Shown here: one piece after another, positions 48,093 to 57,080 of the stretch
How the letters are laid out: each line of letters begins with the position of its first letter
Position numbering within the stretch: the first letter of the stretch is position 1
Source: Gilichinskyi gelida
GTDB lineage: Bacteria > Acidobacteriota > Thermoanaerobaculia > Gp7-AA8
Length of the DNA stretch: 64,000 nt
Assembly: GCA_038040385.1 (NCBI GenBank)
Contig: JBBPII010000012.1
Location: 133,846-197,845 of the forward strand
Direction: 5' to 3'
Notes under the pieces: generated by a model
What the model saw: only the letters and a program-made list of their open reading frames with translations
What the model was told of the DNA's origin: nothing
Database searches by the model: none
Translations under genes and position numbers: made by a program

Positions 48093-49076
48093 TCATTTCG
48101 CGCGCCCTTTCACCCCGAAGTCGACCTCGGCGGCCATGCCGGCATGGAGGCGCGGAATGGGGTCGACGAAGACCCGCACGCCGAAGACCTGCTCGATGCG
48201 CTGCGCGCGCGTCTGCACGTTGCGCGGCGTGTACTCGCCCTGCGAGCTGACCGAGGCCACGCGGCCGGAGAACCATTGGTCGGGAAAGGTGTCGACGCGG
48301 ACGCGCACTGGCTGATTGACGCGGATGAGCGCGAACTGCGTCTCGGGAACATAGACGCGGACCCAAAGCTGGCTTTCCTCGAGAATCTCGGCAACGGTCT
48401 GGTTGGCGGCGACGATGTCGCCCGGGCGTAACGGAAACGACTGAACCATGCCCGTGACGGCCGACTTCACATCGGTCTCCGTGCGCTGCTGGAGCATGGT
48501 GTCGAGACGGCGCTGCTGCTGCTCGACCTGCGCGCGCAACGCGGCGATGTCCTCCTTGCGCGTGCCTTCCCGAAGGATGCGGAGGTCGTCCGCGGAGGTC
48601 TTGGCCTTCGTCGCTGCGTCGTCGGCCAGCTCCCTGGCGACAATGCCGGCGCGGTAGAGCGCTTCAAACCGGCGACGCTCGCTCTCGGCGTTAGCGGCGA
48701 TGGTGGCCGCTTTTGCGATGTGTGTAGAGCCCGGACCAGCGATGGCCTTCGCCAGCGCGGCCTTCGCGGCGTCGATGGCGGCGCGTTGCTCGGCGAGCTG
48801 GCGGTCGATGGTCTCGGTCTCCAGCGTCACCAGCGACTGGCCGGCGACGACGCGAGCGCCTTCATCGACGAGCGTTCTTGTCACGCGGCCGCCGACGAGC
48901 GATCCGACGTTGACCGTCCGCGCCTCGAGGGTTCCGGAGAGGACGATCTCCTTCGGCTCCTGCTCGCGCAGGTAGAACAGCGCCGCCGCGGCGGCGATCA
49001 CCACGATCACCACCGGCACCACGATGCGGCGCGCGCGCCCTTTTGGTTTTGCGGATCGTTTTTCTGACACCAGCAC
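48093..49076 (-). CDS. HlyD-family membrane fusion protein
   Basis: A 327-aa protein with an N-terminal membrane anchor (RRIVVPVVIVVIAAAAALFY). The lipoyl halves are EIVLSGTLEARTVNVGSLVG and DVKSAVTGMVQSFPLRPGD, around a coiled-coil hairpin (about residues 85-190, TIDRQLAEQRAAIDAAKAAL). The beta-barrel ends with VFVDPIPRLHAGMAAEVDFG. It bridges the inner-membrane ABC pump to an outer-membrane channel. GTG 49076 lies 215 bp inside the 3' part of the TetR gene in another frame, an unusually long overlap. Confidence 0.9.
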   Translation of the reverse strand: MLVSEKRSAKPKGRARRIVVPVVIVVIAAAAALFYLREQEPKEIVLSGTLEARTVNVGSLVGGRVTRTLVDEGARVVAGQSLVTLETETIDRQLAEQRAAIDAAKAALAKAIAGPGSTHIAKAATIAANAESERRRFEALYRAGIVARELADDAATKAKTSADDLRILREGTRKEDIAALRAQVEQQQRRLDTMLQQRTETDVKSAVTGMVQSFPLRPGDIVAANQTVAEILEESQLWVRVYVPETQFALIRVNQPVRVRVDTFPDQWFSGRVASVSSQGEYTPRNVQTRAQRIEQVFGVRVFVDPIPRLHAGMAAEVDFGVKGRAK

Positions 49077-49683
49077 CTCCCACGATCGCCCCTTCGCACC
49101 AGAGGTCGATCAGCGTGTCGATGTATTCGGAGAGCGAGCAGACCGGGGGCATCTTCAGGACGTGATGGAAGAGGACGTATCCCTGCAGCGACCCCATGAA
49201 GAGCAGCGCCGCGGCGCGCGGATCGCGGATCCGCAGACGGCCGGCGGCGGCGGCACGGCGGAAGTAGTCGGCGACGATGGGGAAGCCGCGGCGCGGCGGG
49301 CTGTCGGACTCGTCGAACGGCAGGACCAGCGACGTCCGCCGCGCGTTCTCGTGCATGGCGACGACGATGCTGGCGGCGATGATCCGCTCGGCGAACGGGA
49401 CGAACTCCTCGGCGATGCGGCGGAGGACGGCGCGCGGATCGGCGTCGGCGGGGGTGGCGGGGAGCTCGAGGATGCAGGCCGGCGGCTCGAGCACCGGACC
49501 GCTCTTCATGGCCTCGTCGAAGAGGGCGTGCTTGGAGTCGACGTGGCGGAGGAGCGCCGCGGCGGTGACGTCCAGCTCGCCGGCGATGTCGGCCAGGGTG
49601 GCGGCGGCGAAGCCTTTGGCGGCGAAGACGCGGCGGGCGGTGTCGAGGATCTGATCGCGGCGGATGCGCGGGGGGCGTCCCAT
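48862..49683 (-). CDS. TetR-family repressor of the efflux operon
   Basis: The N-terminal HTH is DQILDTARRVFAAKGFAAAT followed by LADIAGELDVTAAALLRHVD, typical TetR. The ligand-binding region runs to about residue 205 (ALLFMGSLQGYVLFHHVLKM, EYIDTLIDLWCEGA). After that a 65-70 residue Arg/Gly-rich tail comes from the alternative frame of the hlyD-like gene, so the native stop was probably lost. The ATG lies within a perfect 11-bp-arm palindrome, so autoregulation is strongly expected. First gene of the TetR-HlyD-ATPase-permease operon. Confidence 0.88.
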   Translation of the reverse strand: MGRPPRIRRDQILDTARRVFAAKGFAAATLADIAGELDVTAAALLRHVDSKHALFDEAMKSGPVLEPPACILELPATPADADPRAVLRRIAEEFVPFAERIIAASIVVAMHENARRTSLVLPFDESDSPPRRGFPIVADYFRRAAAAGRLRIRDPRAAALLFMGSLQGYVLFHHVLKMPPVCSLSEYIDTLIDLWCEGAIVGGAGVRKTIRKTKRARAPHRGAGGDRGDRRRGGAVLPARAGAEGDRPLRNPRGADGQRRIARRRPRDKNARR

Positions 49684-49710
49684 TTGTAAATCAACGTATA
49701 TTTACAAATG
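49681..49710 (-). promoter_or_regulatory. TetR operator covering the start codon
   Basis: CATTTGTAAAT, an 8-bp spacer, then ATTTACAAATG: perfect 11-bp arms at 49681-49691 and 49700-49710. It includes the ATG of the TetR gene and the -10 region, so binding would block initiation directly. It is also much more AT-rich than its surroundings. Confidence 0.85.
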
Positions 49711-49721
49711 GCGGTTGTCAA
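49693..49721 (-). promoter_or_regulatory. Promoter of the TetR efflux operon (TTGACA / TACGTT)
   Basis: On the minus strand TTGACA (49716-49721), a 17-bp spacer and TACGTT (49693-49698), ending 9 nt before the ATG. The predicted mRNA has essentially no leader. Confidence 0.55.
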
Positions 49722-49727
49722 GGGACG

Positions 49728-49845
49728 CCCTCACCCGGCGCTTCGCGCCACCCTCTCCCGCAAGCGGGAGAGGGGAAGAGGGAGGGCCCTCTCCCGCGTG
49801 AGCGGGAGAGGGTGCCCCTGAGCGCAGCGAAGGGGCGGGTGAGGG
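49728..49845. repeat. Family R4 repeat, long copy
   Basis: CCCTCACCCGGCG, CTCTCCCGCAAGCGGGAGAG and CTCTCCCGCGTGAGCGGGAG hairpins in series, plus an R1-like CCCTGAGCGCAGCGAAGGGG core. It fills the spacer between the TonB receptor stop and the TetR promoter. Confidence 0.75.
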
Positions 49846-49851
49846 TCGTTG

Positions 49852-52821
49852 CTAGAACGTCACTTTGCCGGCCAACTGCACGACGCGCTGCCCGGAGGTC
49901 GTCGTCGGCGTGCCGAACGTCGCCAGCGGGGTCAGCACGCGCGTGGTGGCGTTGTACGAGTAGAACGCCCGGTTGTAGCCGTTGATGTTGTTCGCGTTCG
50001 TCAGGTTGAACGCCTCGGCGATGAGCTGCAGGCGTGTGCCGCCAAGAAGCGGGATCTCTTTCGTGATGCGCGGGTCGACCGAGAACTGGTACGGCAGGCG
50101 GAGCGAGTTGCGCCGGAAGCCCGGCGCAATGTCGTTGGACGGGTTGCCGTCGTTGTTCAAGTCGCTGTTCACGTTCGGCGTGTACGGCTGCCCGCTCTGG
50201 TAGCTGACGATCGCGCTGACCGTCCAGCCCGAGGCCAACGCGTGCCAGACGCCGCTCTTCATGTTCTGCGCGTAGCTGTCGAGCGACCAGACGCCGCTGA
50301 GAACCATGCGATCGCGCACGTCGGTGTCGCCCCAGGTGTAATCGCGGTTGATGTTCAACGGATCGCTGACGTACTTCGCGTCGTCGCCCGAGGAGAACGG
50401 CACGACGGCGGTGGCGTCGGGCTTGTTGTCCTTGACGCCGGCGTGGGTCCAGGCCAGGCGCGCCTGCCAGTTGTCGTTGAATCGCTTCTGGACGTCGACG
50501 GTCACTCCCTTGTACCGCGAGCGCGCGCTGCTCTCGAAGGCGATGATGCGCGCGAAGTTCGTGAACGGCCGGGTGCTGCTGTAGCGGGTGAACTGGACGG
50601 TCGACGGGCCGCCGGCGATGGTGGCGGTGGTCGCCGCGCCGCCGCCGACGTTGATGTCGCGCGAGCGCTGCAGGTCGTCGCCCTGCACCACCTGCACGGT
50701 CACGCCCACGGCGATGTCGCGCGTCACTTCGCGCTCCACGCCGACGCTGTACTGCTTCACTTCCGGATTCTCGAAGTGCGGGTCGAACACGAAGATGGTG
50801 ATGGGGTTGAGCGTGGCGCCGGTCGGCACCGCGGGGAAGATGTTCGGATACGCCGGCATCGCCGCGCCGGTGAAGGTGATGGTCTGCACGTTGATGCCGT
50901 TGTTGGAGTGCGCGGTGCCGATCATGATCGACGGGGTTCGGCCGAAGAAGACGCCGTAACCGCCGCGCACGACGGTGCGCTTGTCGATGCTCGGGGTCCA
51001 GGCGAAGCCGATGCGCGGCCCGAAGTTGTTGGTGTCCACCGGGATCACGTCGGTGCGATAGCCGGCGGCGTTGAGCTGCGCGTCCTGGTTGCGGACCGAC
51101 GGCTGCTCCATCTGCTGCTTGTCGTAGCGGAGTCCGAGGTTGAAGGTGAGCGTCGGCGAGACGCGCCATTCGTCCTGAGCGAAGAAGCCGGTCTCTTTCA
51201 GATCGGGATGAGTTTCCGGGCCGGTGGTGCCGGGGCCGGGGAAGGCCTGGGTGAAGGAGGCCGGCTTACCGTTGGCGAAGTCGGCGACGCTGTTGAAGCG
51301 GTAGACGCCGAAGAAGTTGCCCGGGAAGTAGTTGAAGATCTTGTCTTCGCTGTAGTCGAAGCCGCCCTTGAAGGTGTGGTTCTGCCAGAGGAACGTGGCG
51401 GTGTCGGCGATCTGCTTGCGCTTGATGGTGGTCTCGCGCGGCGAGAACGAGTTGCGGCCGATGGTGAGGACGTTGATGCCGCCCTGCAGGATCAGCGCTT
51501 CCGGCGCGTCGCTGTTCGCCTCGCCCGGCTCACGGTCTTTCAGGTACTGCGCGCGCACCTCGTTGAAGAACGAGTTGGTCGGCGTGGTGCCCCACACCGA
51601 CGACAGAGAGTCGGTGAAGACGTTCGAGTTGCCCGTGTGCTGCGAGGAGTTGAAGAGGCCGCCGTTCTCGAAGTTGACGCCGTGGAAGGTCTGCTTGTTG
51701 TAACGCAGCGAGACGTGGTTCTTGGCGCCCAGCTCGTGATCGGTCTTGACCAGGTAGACGTCCTGATTCTGCTGGCGCGGATAGGTCTCGGCGAGCGGGG
51801 TCAGGGTGGCGAGGCCGCGCACGGTGTCGGCGTCGGTGGGGAAGTTGGTGATGCGGCCGCCGCCGAGGACCACGAGGTTCGGCACCGAGTTGCGCTGCCG
51901 GTCCCAGTTGGCGAAGAAGAAGTGTTTGTCGCGGATGATCGGGCCGCCGGCGCTGAAGCCGTACTGATCGTAGTGGTACGGGCTCTTCACACGCCCGTTG
52001 ATGACGTTGATGTAGTCGTTCTTGTTGAGCGATTTGTCGCGGTAGTAGTCGAACACGCTGCCGTGCAGGTCGTTCGAGCCCGACTTGGTGACGACGTTGA
52101 TCACCGCGCCGCCGGCGCGGCCGTACTCGGCCGAGTAGGCGTTGGCGTTGACCTGGAACTCCTTCACCGCGTCCTGCGAGAACTGGTACGGCGCGCGGCC
52201 GGAGCCGGTGCGGCCGACGGTCTGGCCGAAGAAGGTGTTGTCGTTGTTGGCGCCGTCGACGACCACGGAGTTGAGCGTGCCGCGCTGGCCGGCGAAGCTG
52301 ATGTCGCCGAGGCGGACGTCGCGCACCACGCCGGGCGTGGTGAGGACGAAGTCGATGAAGTTGCGGCCGTTGGTCGGGAGGTTCTGGATGGCCTTCTCGT
52401 TGACCACCGAGCTGACTTCCGACCTGGTGGTGTCGATCACCGGAGCCGCGGCGACGACGGTCAGCTCCTCGGAAACGCCCGGCCTCAGTTTCAGATCGAG
52501 CGTCGTGGCGCTGCCGACGTTCACCACGACCTTCGGGAACTTCAGCGGCTGGAAGCCGGAGAGCTCGCCGGTGACGGCGTAGGTGCCCGGCACGAGGAAC
52601 GCGAGCTCGTAGTGGCCGGCGGTGTTGGTGGTGGTGGTGCGGGTCGCGTTCGTCGCCTGGTTGGCGGCGCTGACGGTGACCCCGGGAAGGGCGGCGCCGC
52701 TGTCATCGACGGCGTTGCCGGAAATCGATCCTGCGCTGCTCTGCGCGAATGCCGCGAACGGCACGAGCGTCGCGAGCAGAGCGATCGCTAAAGTGAAGCG
52801 GATATGCTTCGCGAGCGTCAT
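49852..52821 (-). CDS. TonB-dependent outer-membrane receptor (Oar-like, with carboxypeptidase-regulatory N-terminal domain)
   Basis: A 989-aa protein with signal peptide (MTLAKHIRFTLAIALLATLV). A CarboxypepD_reg-like domain (SISGNAVDDSGAALPGVTVS) and a plug region (LPTNGRNFIDFVLTTPGVVR) precede a 22-strand-type barrel ending in GQRVVQLAGKVTF. FSAGGPIIRDKHFFFANWDR and NLGLRYDKQQMEQP are common to Oar-like receptors of Acidobacteriota and Myxococcota. It is expected to import carbohydrates or peptides, or serve adhesion. Shine-Dalgarno AAGGAGG precedes the ATG. No partner lipoprotein lies beside it. Confidence 0.92.
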   Translation of the reverse strand: MTLAKHIRFTLAIALLATLVPFAAFAQSSAGSISGNAVDDSGAALPGVTVSAANQATNATRTTTTNTAGHYELAFLVPGTYAVTGELSGFQPLKFPKVVVNVGSATTLDLKLRPGVSEELTVVAAAPVIDTTRSEVSSVVNEKAIQNLPTNGRNFIDFVLTTPGVVRDVRLGDISFAGQRGTLNSVVVDGANNDNTFFGQTVGRTGSGRAPYQFSQDAVKEFQVNANAYSAEYGRAGGAVINVVTKSGSNDLHGSVFDYYRDKSLNKNDYINVINGRVKSPYHYDQYGFSAGGPIIRDKHFFFANWDRQRNSVPNLVVLGGGRITNFPTDADTVRGLATLTPLAETYPRQQNQDVYLVKTDHELGAKNHVSLRYNKQTFHGVNFENGGLFNSSQHTGNSNVFTDSLSSVWGTTPTNSFFNEVRAQYLKDREPGEANSDAPEALILQGGINVLTIGRNSFSPRETTIKRKQIADTATFLWQNHTFKGGFDYSEDKIFNYFPGNFFGVYRFNSVADFANGKPASFTQAFPGPGTTGPETHPDLKETGFFAQDEWRVSPTLTFNLGLRYDKQQMEQPSVRNQDAQLNAAGYRTDVIPVDTNNFGPRIGFAWTPSIDKRTVVRGGYGVFFGRTPSIMIGTAHSNNGINVQTITFTGAAMPAYPNIFPAVPTGATLNPITIFVFDPHFENPEVKQYSVGVEREVTRDIAVGVTVQVVQGDDLQRSRDINVGGGAATTATIAGGPSTVQFTRYSSTRPFTNFARIIAFESSARSRYKGVTVDVQKRFNDNWQARLAWTHAGVKDNKPDATAVVPFSSGDDAKYVSDPLNINRDYTWGDTDVRDRMVLSGVWSLDSYAQNMKSGVWHALASGWTVSAIVSYQSGQPYTPNVNSDLNNDGNPSNDIAPGFRRNSLRLPYQFSVDPRITKEIPLLGGTRLQLIAEAFNLTNANNINGYNRAFYSYNATTRVLTPLATFGTPTTTSGQRVVQLAGKVTF

Positions 52822-52887
52822 GAAGCCTCCTTGCGTGAAGGGTTGGTTTTGAGATTTTGAACCCGTTGGACGAGGCGAGAATAGCGC

Positions 52888-54264
52888 ATGCCCATCGCAA
52901 CCGTAAACCCCGCCACCGGCGAGACGCTGAAGACCTTCGAGGCGCTCTCCGAGAAAGAAATCGATGCCGCAATCGGCCGCGCCGCCAACGCCTTTCGAAT
53001 CAATCGCACGCGGTCATTTCCGGAGCGCGCGACACGCATGCGGCGCGCCGCGGAGCTGCTCGAGTCGCGCGCGAGCGAGCTGGGCCGTTTGATCACCATC
53101 GAGATGGGAAAGCCCATCACGGCATCGATCGCCGAGGTGAAAAAGTGCGCGCTGGTGTGCCGTTACTACGCGGAGCACGCGGAGGCGCACCTCGCCGACG
53201 AGCACATCGAAACCGACGCGAAGGCGAGCTACGTCCGCTACGAGCCGCTCGGGCCGGTGCTGGCGGTGATGCCGTGGAACTTCCCCTTCTGGCAGGTGTT
53301 CCGCTTCGCCGCGCCGGCGCTGATGGCGGGGAACGTCGGACTGCTCAAGCACTCGTCGAACGTGCCGCAATGCGCGCTGGCGATCGAGACGGTCCTCCGC
53401 GACGCCGGCTTCACCGATCACGAGTTTCAGGCGCTGCTGATCACCTCGGATCAGGTGCAGCGCGTGCTGGAAGACGAGCGGGTGAAAGCGGCGACGCTCA
53501 CCGGCAGCGAGCCGGCAGGGGCGAGCGTGGCCAGCATCGCGGCGAAGAAGATCAAGAAGAGCGTTTTGGAGCTCGGCGGGAGCGATCCGTTCGTGGTCAT
53601 GCCGTCGGCGGACCTCGGCGAGGCGGTGAAGATCGCGGTGAAGGCCCGCATCGTCAACAACGGACAATCATGCATCGCGGCGAAGCGCTTTATTGTGCAT
53701 GAAAATATAGCCGATGAATTCATCGCTAAATTCGTTGATGCAATGAAGCAGCTGAAGACCGGCGATCCGCTCGACGAGTCGACGGACATCGGTCCTTTGG
53801 CCATGCCGCAGATCGCCGACGACATCGAGAAGCAGGTGAACGCGTCTGTGGCCAAAGGGGCGAAGCTGTTGACGGGCGGCGAGCGGCGCGGCAACTTCTA
53901 CACGCCCACAGTGCTCGCGGATCTGCCCGACGACGCTCCCGTCGCGCGCGAGGAGACCTTCGGCCCCGTCGCCGCGGTATTCCGCGTCCGCGACACCGCT
54001 CACGCCATCGCTGTCGCCAACGACACTCCGTTCGGCCTCGGCGCCAGCGTCTGGACCAACGACCCGGCCGAGATGCAGCAGTTCATCGCCGGCATCGAGT
54101 CAGGCCAGGTGTTCGTCAACGCCATGGTGGCGTCCGATCCGCGCCTGCCGTTCGGCGGGGTCAAGCACTCCGGCTTCGGACGCGAGTTGGGCGTTCACGG
54201 GATTCGGGAGTTCGTGAACGTGAAGACGGTGTGGATCGCTACGTCGTCTCGCTCTCGAGCTTGA
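52888..54264 (+). CDS. NAD(P)-dependent aldehyde dehydrogenase (succinate-semialdehyde type)
   Basis: A 458-aa protein. VLAVMPWNFPFWQVFRFAAP is the coenzyme-site signature. The catalytic Glu is residue 228 in SVLELGGSDPFVV, the nucleophile Cys 262 is in NNGQSCIAAKRF, and FGGVKHSGFGRELG is near the end. The length and KSSN-less HSSN segment (LLKHSSNVPQCAL) suggest the succinate-semialdehyde dehydrogenase subgroup, but substrate is not proven. Codons 268-285, right after the active Cys, form AT-rich pocket F. The gene ends over the 3' part of the convergent SufR-like gene by 26 bp. Confidence 0.92.
   Translation: MPIATVNPATGETLKTFEALSEKEIDAAIGRAANAFRINRTRSFPERATRMRRAAELLESRASELGRLITIEMGKPITASIAEVKKCALVCRYYAEHAEAHLADEHIETDAKASYVRYEPLGPVLAVMPWNFPFWQVFRFAAPALMAGNVGLLKHSSNVPQCALAIETVLRDAGFTDHEFQALLITSDQVQRVLEDERVKAATLTGSEPAGASVASIAAKKIKKSVLELGGSDPFVVMPSADLGEAVKIAVKARIVNNGQSCIAAKRFIVHENIADEFIAKFVDAMKQLKTGDPLDESTDIGPLAMPQIADDIEKQVNASVAKGAKLLTGGERRGNFYTPTVLADLPDDAPVAREETFGPVAAVFRVRDTAHAIAVANDTPFGLGASVWTNDPAEMQQFIAGIESGQVFVNAMVASDPRLPFGGVKHSGFGRELGVHGIREFVNVKTVWIATSSRSRA
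53689..53742 (+). other. AT-rich codon pocket F, inside the aldehyde dehydrogenase gene
   Basis: Thirteen of 18 codons end in A/T (TTT ATT GTG CAT GAA AAT ATA ... GTT GAT GCA), encoding a helix just after the catalytic cysteine. Flanking codons are G/C-ending. Confidence 0.75.
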
Positions 54265-54931
54265 ACTCCCAGGTGTCCGCGTCGATCGGCTCGTCGGAGT
54301 GCACCAGGAAGACGCAGCGGCCGTCGCCGTTCTGGAACTTCTTCTCCCGCTCGACGCGGTGACCGAGGATGCGGGAGAGGGCGTTGACGGAGACGCTGCA
54401 GAGCGCGGGGCGCTGCATGGCGGTGTTGATGTAGGGGCAGTTGCGCTCCACGAGGCGGTAGTTACCGTCGGACTTCTCGACCTGCATGTGCGGGTCGCCC
54501 TCGAGGTAGAAGTTCTTCAACGCCTCGACGCGCTCCTCGAGCGACTTGCCGCGCAGGGAGGCGCCGACGGTTGCCGCGCGGTCGTCCGAGACGCGCTTGA
54601 GCATCCGCTTGGCGGCGTCGGGTCCGAGCTCGTCGGAGACGGCGTCGATGAAGGCGATGTTGAGCAGGTCGTAGTTCTTCGGAAAGAGGTGATCGCCGGC
54701 CTCGGTGAGGCTGTACCGCGTCGCCGGCCGTCCCGTCCGCCCCCGCTCCTCGCTGCGGGCGATGCGGGAGTCCACCCACCCTTCGCGCTGCAGTTGCAGG
54801 AGCTGCTGGCGGACGGCTTCGCCCGTGAGTTGAAGCAATTCCGCGAGCTGGGCGATGGTGGAAGGACCTTCAGTCTTCAGCGCGATGAGGATCGCGCGGC
54901 GGCTGTCGGGGAGCTGGTCTACGGTGATGAT
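54239..54931 (-). CDS. SufR-like winged-helix regulator with iron-sulfur-type cysteines; non-canonical start
   Basis: About 230 aa. SRRAILIALKTEGPSTIAQL followed by AELLQLTGEAVRQQLLQLQR is the N-terminal winged helix. The C-terminal half has three cysteines in the SufR pattern (VERNCPYINTAMQRPALCSV, NGDGRCVFLVH), usually [Fe-S] ligands. From TAG at 54956-54958 to the HTH there is no ATG, GTG or TTG in frame; the best start is ATC at 54931 or 54928, preceded by AAGGAAGG. TTG 54838 would delete part of the HTH. An inverted repeat lies just upstream. It may regulate cluster assembly genes elsewhere. Confidence 0.75.
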   Translation of the reverse strand: MITVDQLPDSRRAILIALKTEGPSTIAQLAELLQLTGEAVRQQLLQLQREGWVDSRIARSEERGRTGRPATRYSLTEAGDHLFPKNYDLLNIAFIDAVSDELGPDAAKRMLKRVSDDRAATVGASLRGKSLEERVEALKNFYLEGDPHMQVEKSDGNYRLVERNCPYINTAMQRPALCSVSVNALSRILGHRVEREKKFQNGDGRCVFLVHSDEPIDADTWEFKLESETT

Positions 54932-54966
54932 GGCTGACCTTCCTTGGGGACGACGCTAACGGCCGG

Positions 54967-54997
54967 TTGAATCGAGTGTTCAAAACATTGGATTCAA
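54967..54997. promoter_or_regulatory. Inverted repeat upstream of the SufR-like gene
   Basis: TTGAATC (54967-54973) and GATTCAA (54991-54997), 7-bp arms with a 17-bp spacer, lie in the AT-rich spacer before the regulator. A plausible operator for autoregulation. Confidence 0.5.
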
Positions 54998-55041
54998 ACG
55001 GTCTCTTTGTCAAGGGCGTGCTTGTGAAAAGGGGAACGCAG

Positions 55042-57003
55042 CTATCGCGGAATCCATTTCTCGATCCACTCCACGCTCGACTGCGCCGCCTTCACCCGCA
55101 TCTTCGGCTCGGTGAGGCCGTGGTGCTGGCGCGGGAAGACAATCATCCGCACCGGCACGCCGCGAAGCTTGAGGGCGTTGTAGAGCTCGTACCCCTGCGA
55201 GATGGGAACGCGCTCGTCGGCCTCGCCGTGCTCGAGGAGCGTGGGGGTCTTGACGTTGCTGACGAACATGATCGGCGAGTGCGCCTTCCACGTGTCGTAG
55301 GTCTCCCAATAGTGGCCGCCGAAGTAGTCGGGGAGGAAGCCGGGGATATCGGCGGTGCCGGTGAAGCTGAGGAGATCGGTGACGCCGGCGCCGACGATGG
55401 CGGCCTTGAAGCGGTCGGTGTGGCCGATGATCCACGAGGTCATGAACCCGCCGTAGCTCCAACCCATCACGCCCAACCTGTTCGGATCAGCGACGCCTTT
55501 GGCGATCACATGATCGACGCCGCTCATCAGGTCGTTGTAATCGCCGCCGCCCCAGTCCTTGTAGTTCGCGTAGCGGAAGTCGCGGCCGTATCCCGACGAG
55601 CCGCGCGGGTTCACGCGGAGCACGGCGTAGCCGTCCTGCGCGAAGACGGCCACCGGGAACGGGCTGTAGTTGCCGAGGAAGGCCTGTTTGAAGACGCCGG
55701 CCGGACCGCCGTGGACGATGAGCAGCAGCGACACGCGCTTGCCCGCCGCGTAGTCCATCGGGTACGTGAGCAGTCCTTCGATCTCCTTGCCGTCGGTGCT
55801 CTTCCAGCGGAGGACTTCGGTCTTCGGGGCCGGGTACTTCGCCATCGCCTCGTTGACGCGGCTCACCTGCACCGGCGCGAAGCGATCGACGGGCGTGACG
55901 TACGCCTCGACCGGCTTGGCGAGCGATTGCATCGCTAAGCCGATGTGTGTCGCCGTGTCGTTGAGGTTCGCCTCGTTCAACGCGCCGTCCGAGGTGCTGA
56001 CGTCGACGACCTTGTTCGACGCGACGTCGATGGCGTAGACGCGATCGATGGTGCCCCGCGCTTCACGGACGTAGATGCGCTTGCCGTCGGCGGAGAAGCC
56101 GGCAATGTCCGGCTGCGAGTCGTAGGTCGCGGCGACGTCCTTCTTCTCGCCCGTGGCGAGGTTCACGAGCTGCACGTGCGTGCTGGTGCCCCAGCGCGGC
56201 GGCATGTCGCTGATGACGTACGCGAGCCACTTGCCGTCGGGCGAGAAGCGCGGTGCGAGCTCCGCGGCGTCTGTCGCCGCGACCATGCGGACCTCGCCGC
56301 TGTCGGCGTTCACGATCGCCAAGTCCGAGGTTGGCCAGTCGTTCGGGCTCGGCGTCTTCACCCGCTCGTAGGCGATCCACTTCGAGTCGGGCGACCAATC
56401 GATGTTCGGTCCCTCGCCGCCGACGCTGAAGTCGCCGCTCGCCAACTTGCGCGGTTTGCGCTCGCCGTCGAGGGCCATGATGTACAGCCGCCGGAAGCCG
56501 AGGTCTTCATCGATCCAGCGATAGTCCTCTTTCGCCTTCGCCTTTTTCTCCTCGTCTTCCTTCACGTCGGAGGCGGTGAAGGCGATCGACTTGCCGTCCG
56601 GCGAGATCTCGAACGCCACCACCTCGAGCTTGCCCGAGGTGAGCGGCTCCGCCTCCCCGCCGCGGAGGCGGAGGAGGTAGAGCTGCGGCTTGCCCGAGCG
56701 ACGGGAGGTGAAGACGATGCCGCTGGCGTCCGGCAGCCAGTGCGGATCGTTCGACGACTTCTCACCGAAGGTGAGCTGCGCGTTCTCGCTGCCGTCGCTC
56801 TTCACCATCCAGATCTGGCGAACGACTTCGCTCTTGTCGTCGGCGATCACCTGCTCGCTGACGGTGTAAACCACGCGCGTCCCATCCGGCGACACGCGAA
56901 CCTCGGCCACCGGTTTGACTTTGACCACGGTGTCAGGCGTCCACTTCTGGGCGAACGCGGCCGGGCAGAGCAGGAGCAGGGCGACGGCGATTCTTTTCAT
57001 CAT
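55042..57003 (-). CDS. Secreted S9-family prolyl oligopeptidase-like peptidase
   Basis: A 653-aa protein with signal peptide MMKRIAVALLLLCPAAFA. A beta-propeller with repeated WD-like blades occupies residues 30-390 (VRVSPDGTRVVYTVSEQV, FSPDGKWLAYVISDMPP). The alpha/beta hydrolase carries Ser in GVMGWSYGGFMTSWI, Asp in LEHGEADERVPISQG and His in VFPRQHHGLTEP. Dipeptidyl- or acylaminoacyl-peptidase activity is typical. The start ATG follows TAGGCT (57012-57017) by 8 nt, so the transcript is probably leaderless. Confidence 0.93.
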   Translation of the reverse strand: MMKRIAVALLLLCPAAFAQKWTPDTVVKVKPVAEVRVSPDGTRVVYTVSEQVIADDKSEVVRQIWMVKSDGSENAQLTFGEKSSNDPHWLPDASGIVFTSRRSGKPQLYLLRLRGGEAEPLTSGKLEVVAFEISPDGKSIAFTASDVKEDEEKKAKAKEDYRWIDEDLGFRRLYIMALDGERKPRKLASGDFSVGGEGPNIDWSPDSKWIAYERVKTPSPNDWPTSDLAIVNADSGEVRMVAATDAAELAPRFSPDGKWLAYVISDMPPRWGTSTHVQLVNLATGEKKDVAATYDSQPDIAGFSADGKRIYVREARGTIDRVYAIDVASNKVVDVSTSDGALNEANLNDTATHIGLAMQSLAKPVEAYVTPVDRFAPVQVSRVNEAMAKYPAPKTEVLRWKSTDGKEIEGLLTYPMDYAAGKRVSLLLIVHGGPAGVFKQAFLGNYSPFPVAVFAQDGYAVLRVNPRGSSGYGRDFRYANYKDWGGGDYNDLMSGVDHVIAKGVADPNRLGVMGWSYGGFMTSWIIGHTDRFKAAIVGAGVTDLLSFTGTADIPGFLPDYFGGHYWETYDTWKAHSPIMFVSNVKTPTLLEHGEADERVPISQGYELYNALKLRGVPVRMIVFPRQHHGLTEPKMRVKAAQSSVEWIEKWIPR

Positions 57004-57011
57004 GGCCGCGA

Positions 57012-57017
57012 AGCCTA
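57012..57017 (-). promoter_or_regulatory. -10-like TAGGCT of the S9 peptidase gene
   Basis: On the minus strand TAGGCT ends 8 nt before ATG 57003, with no Shine-Dalgarno sequence. Confidence 0.45.
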
Positions 57018-57080
57018 CGACAAATGCCGGGCGGAGGTAGGGGAAACGAAACGCAGCGACACTCCACTATTCAGTAGGCC

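Noticed and set aside
49849..52791. 980-codon plus-strand open frame antisense to the TonB receptor
   Set aside because: Arg/Ala/Val-rich shadow; the receptor frame has a signal peptide, plug and barrel.
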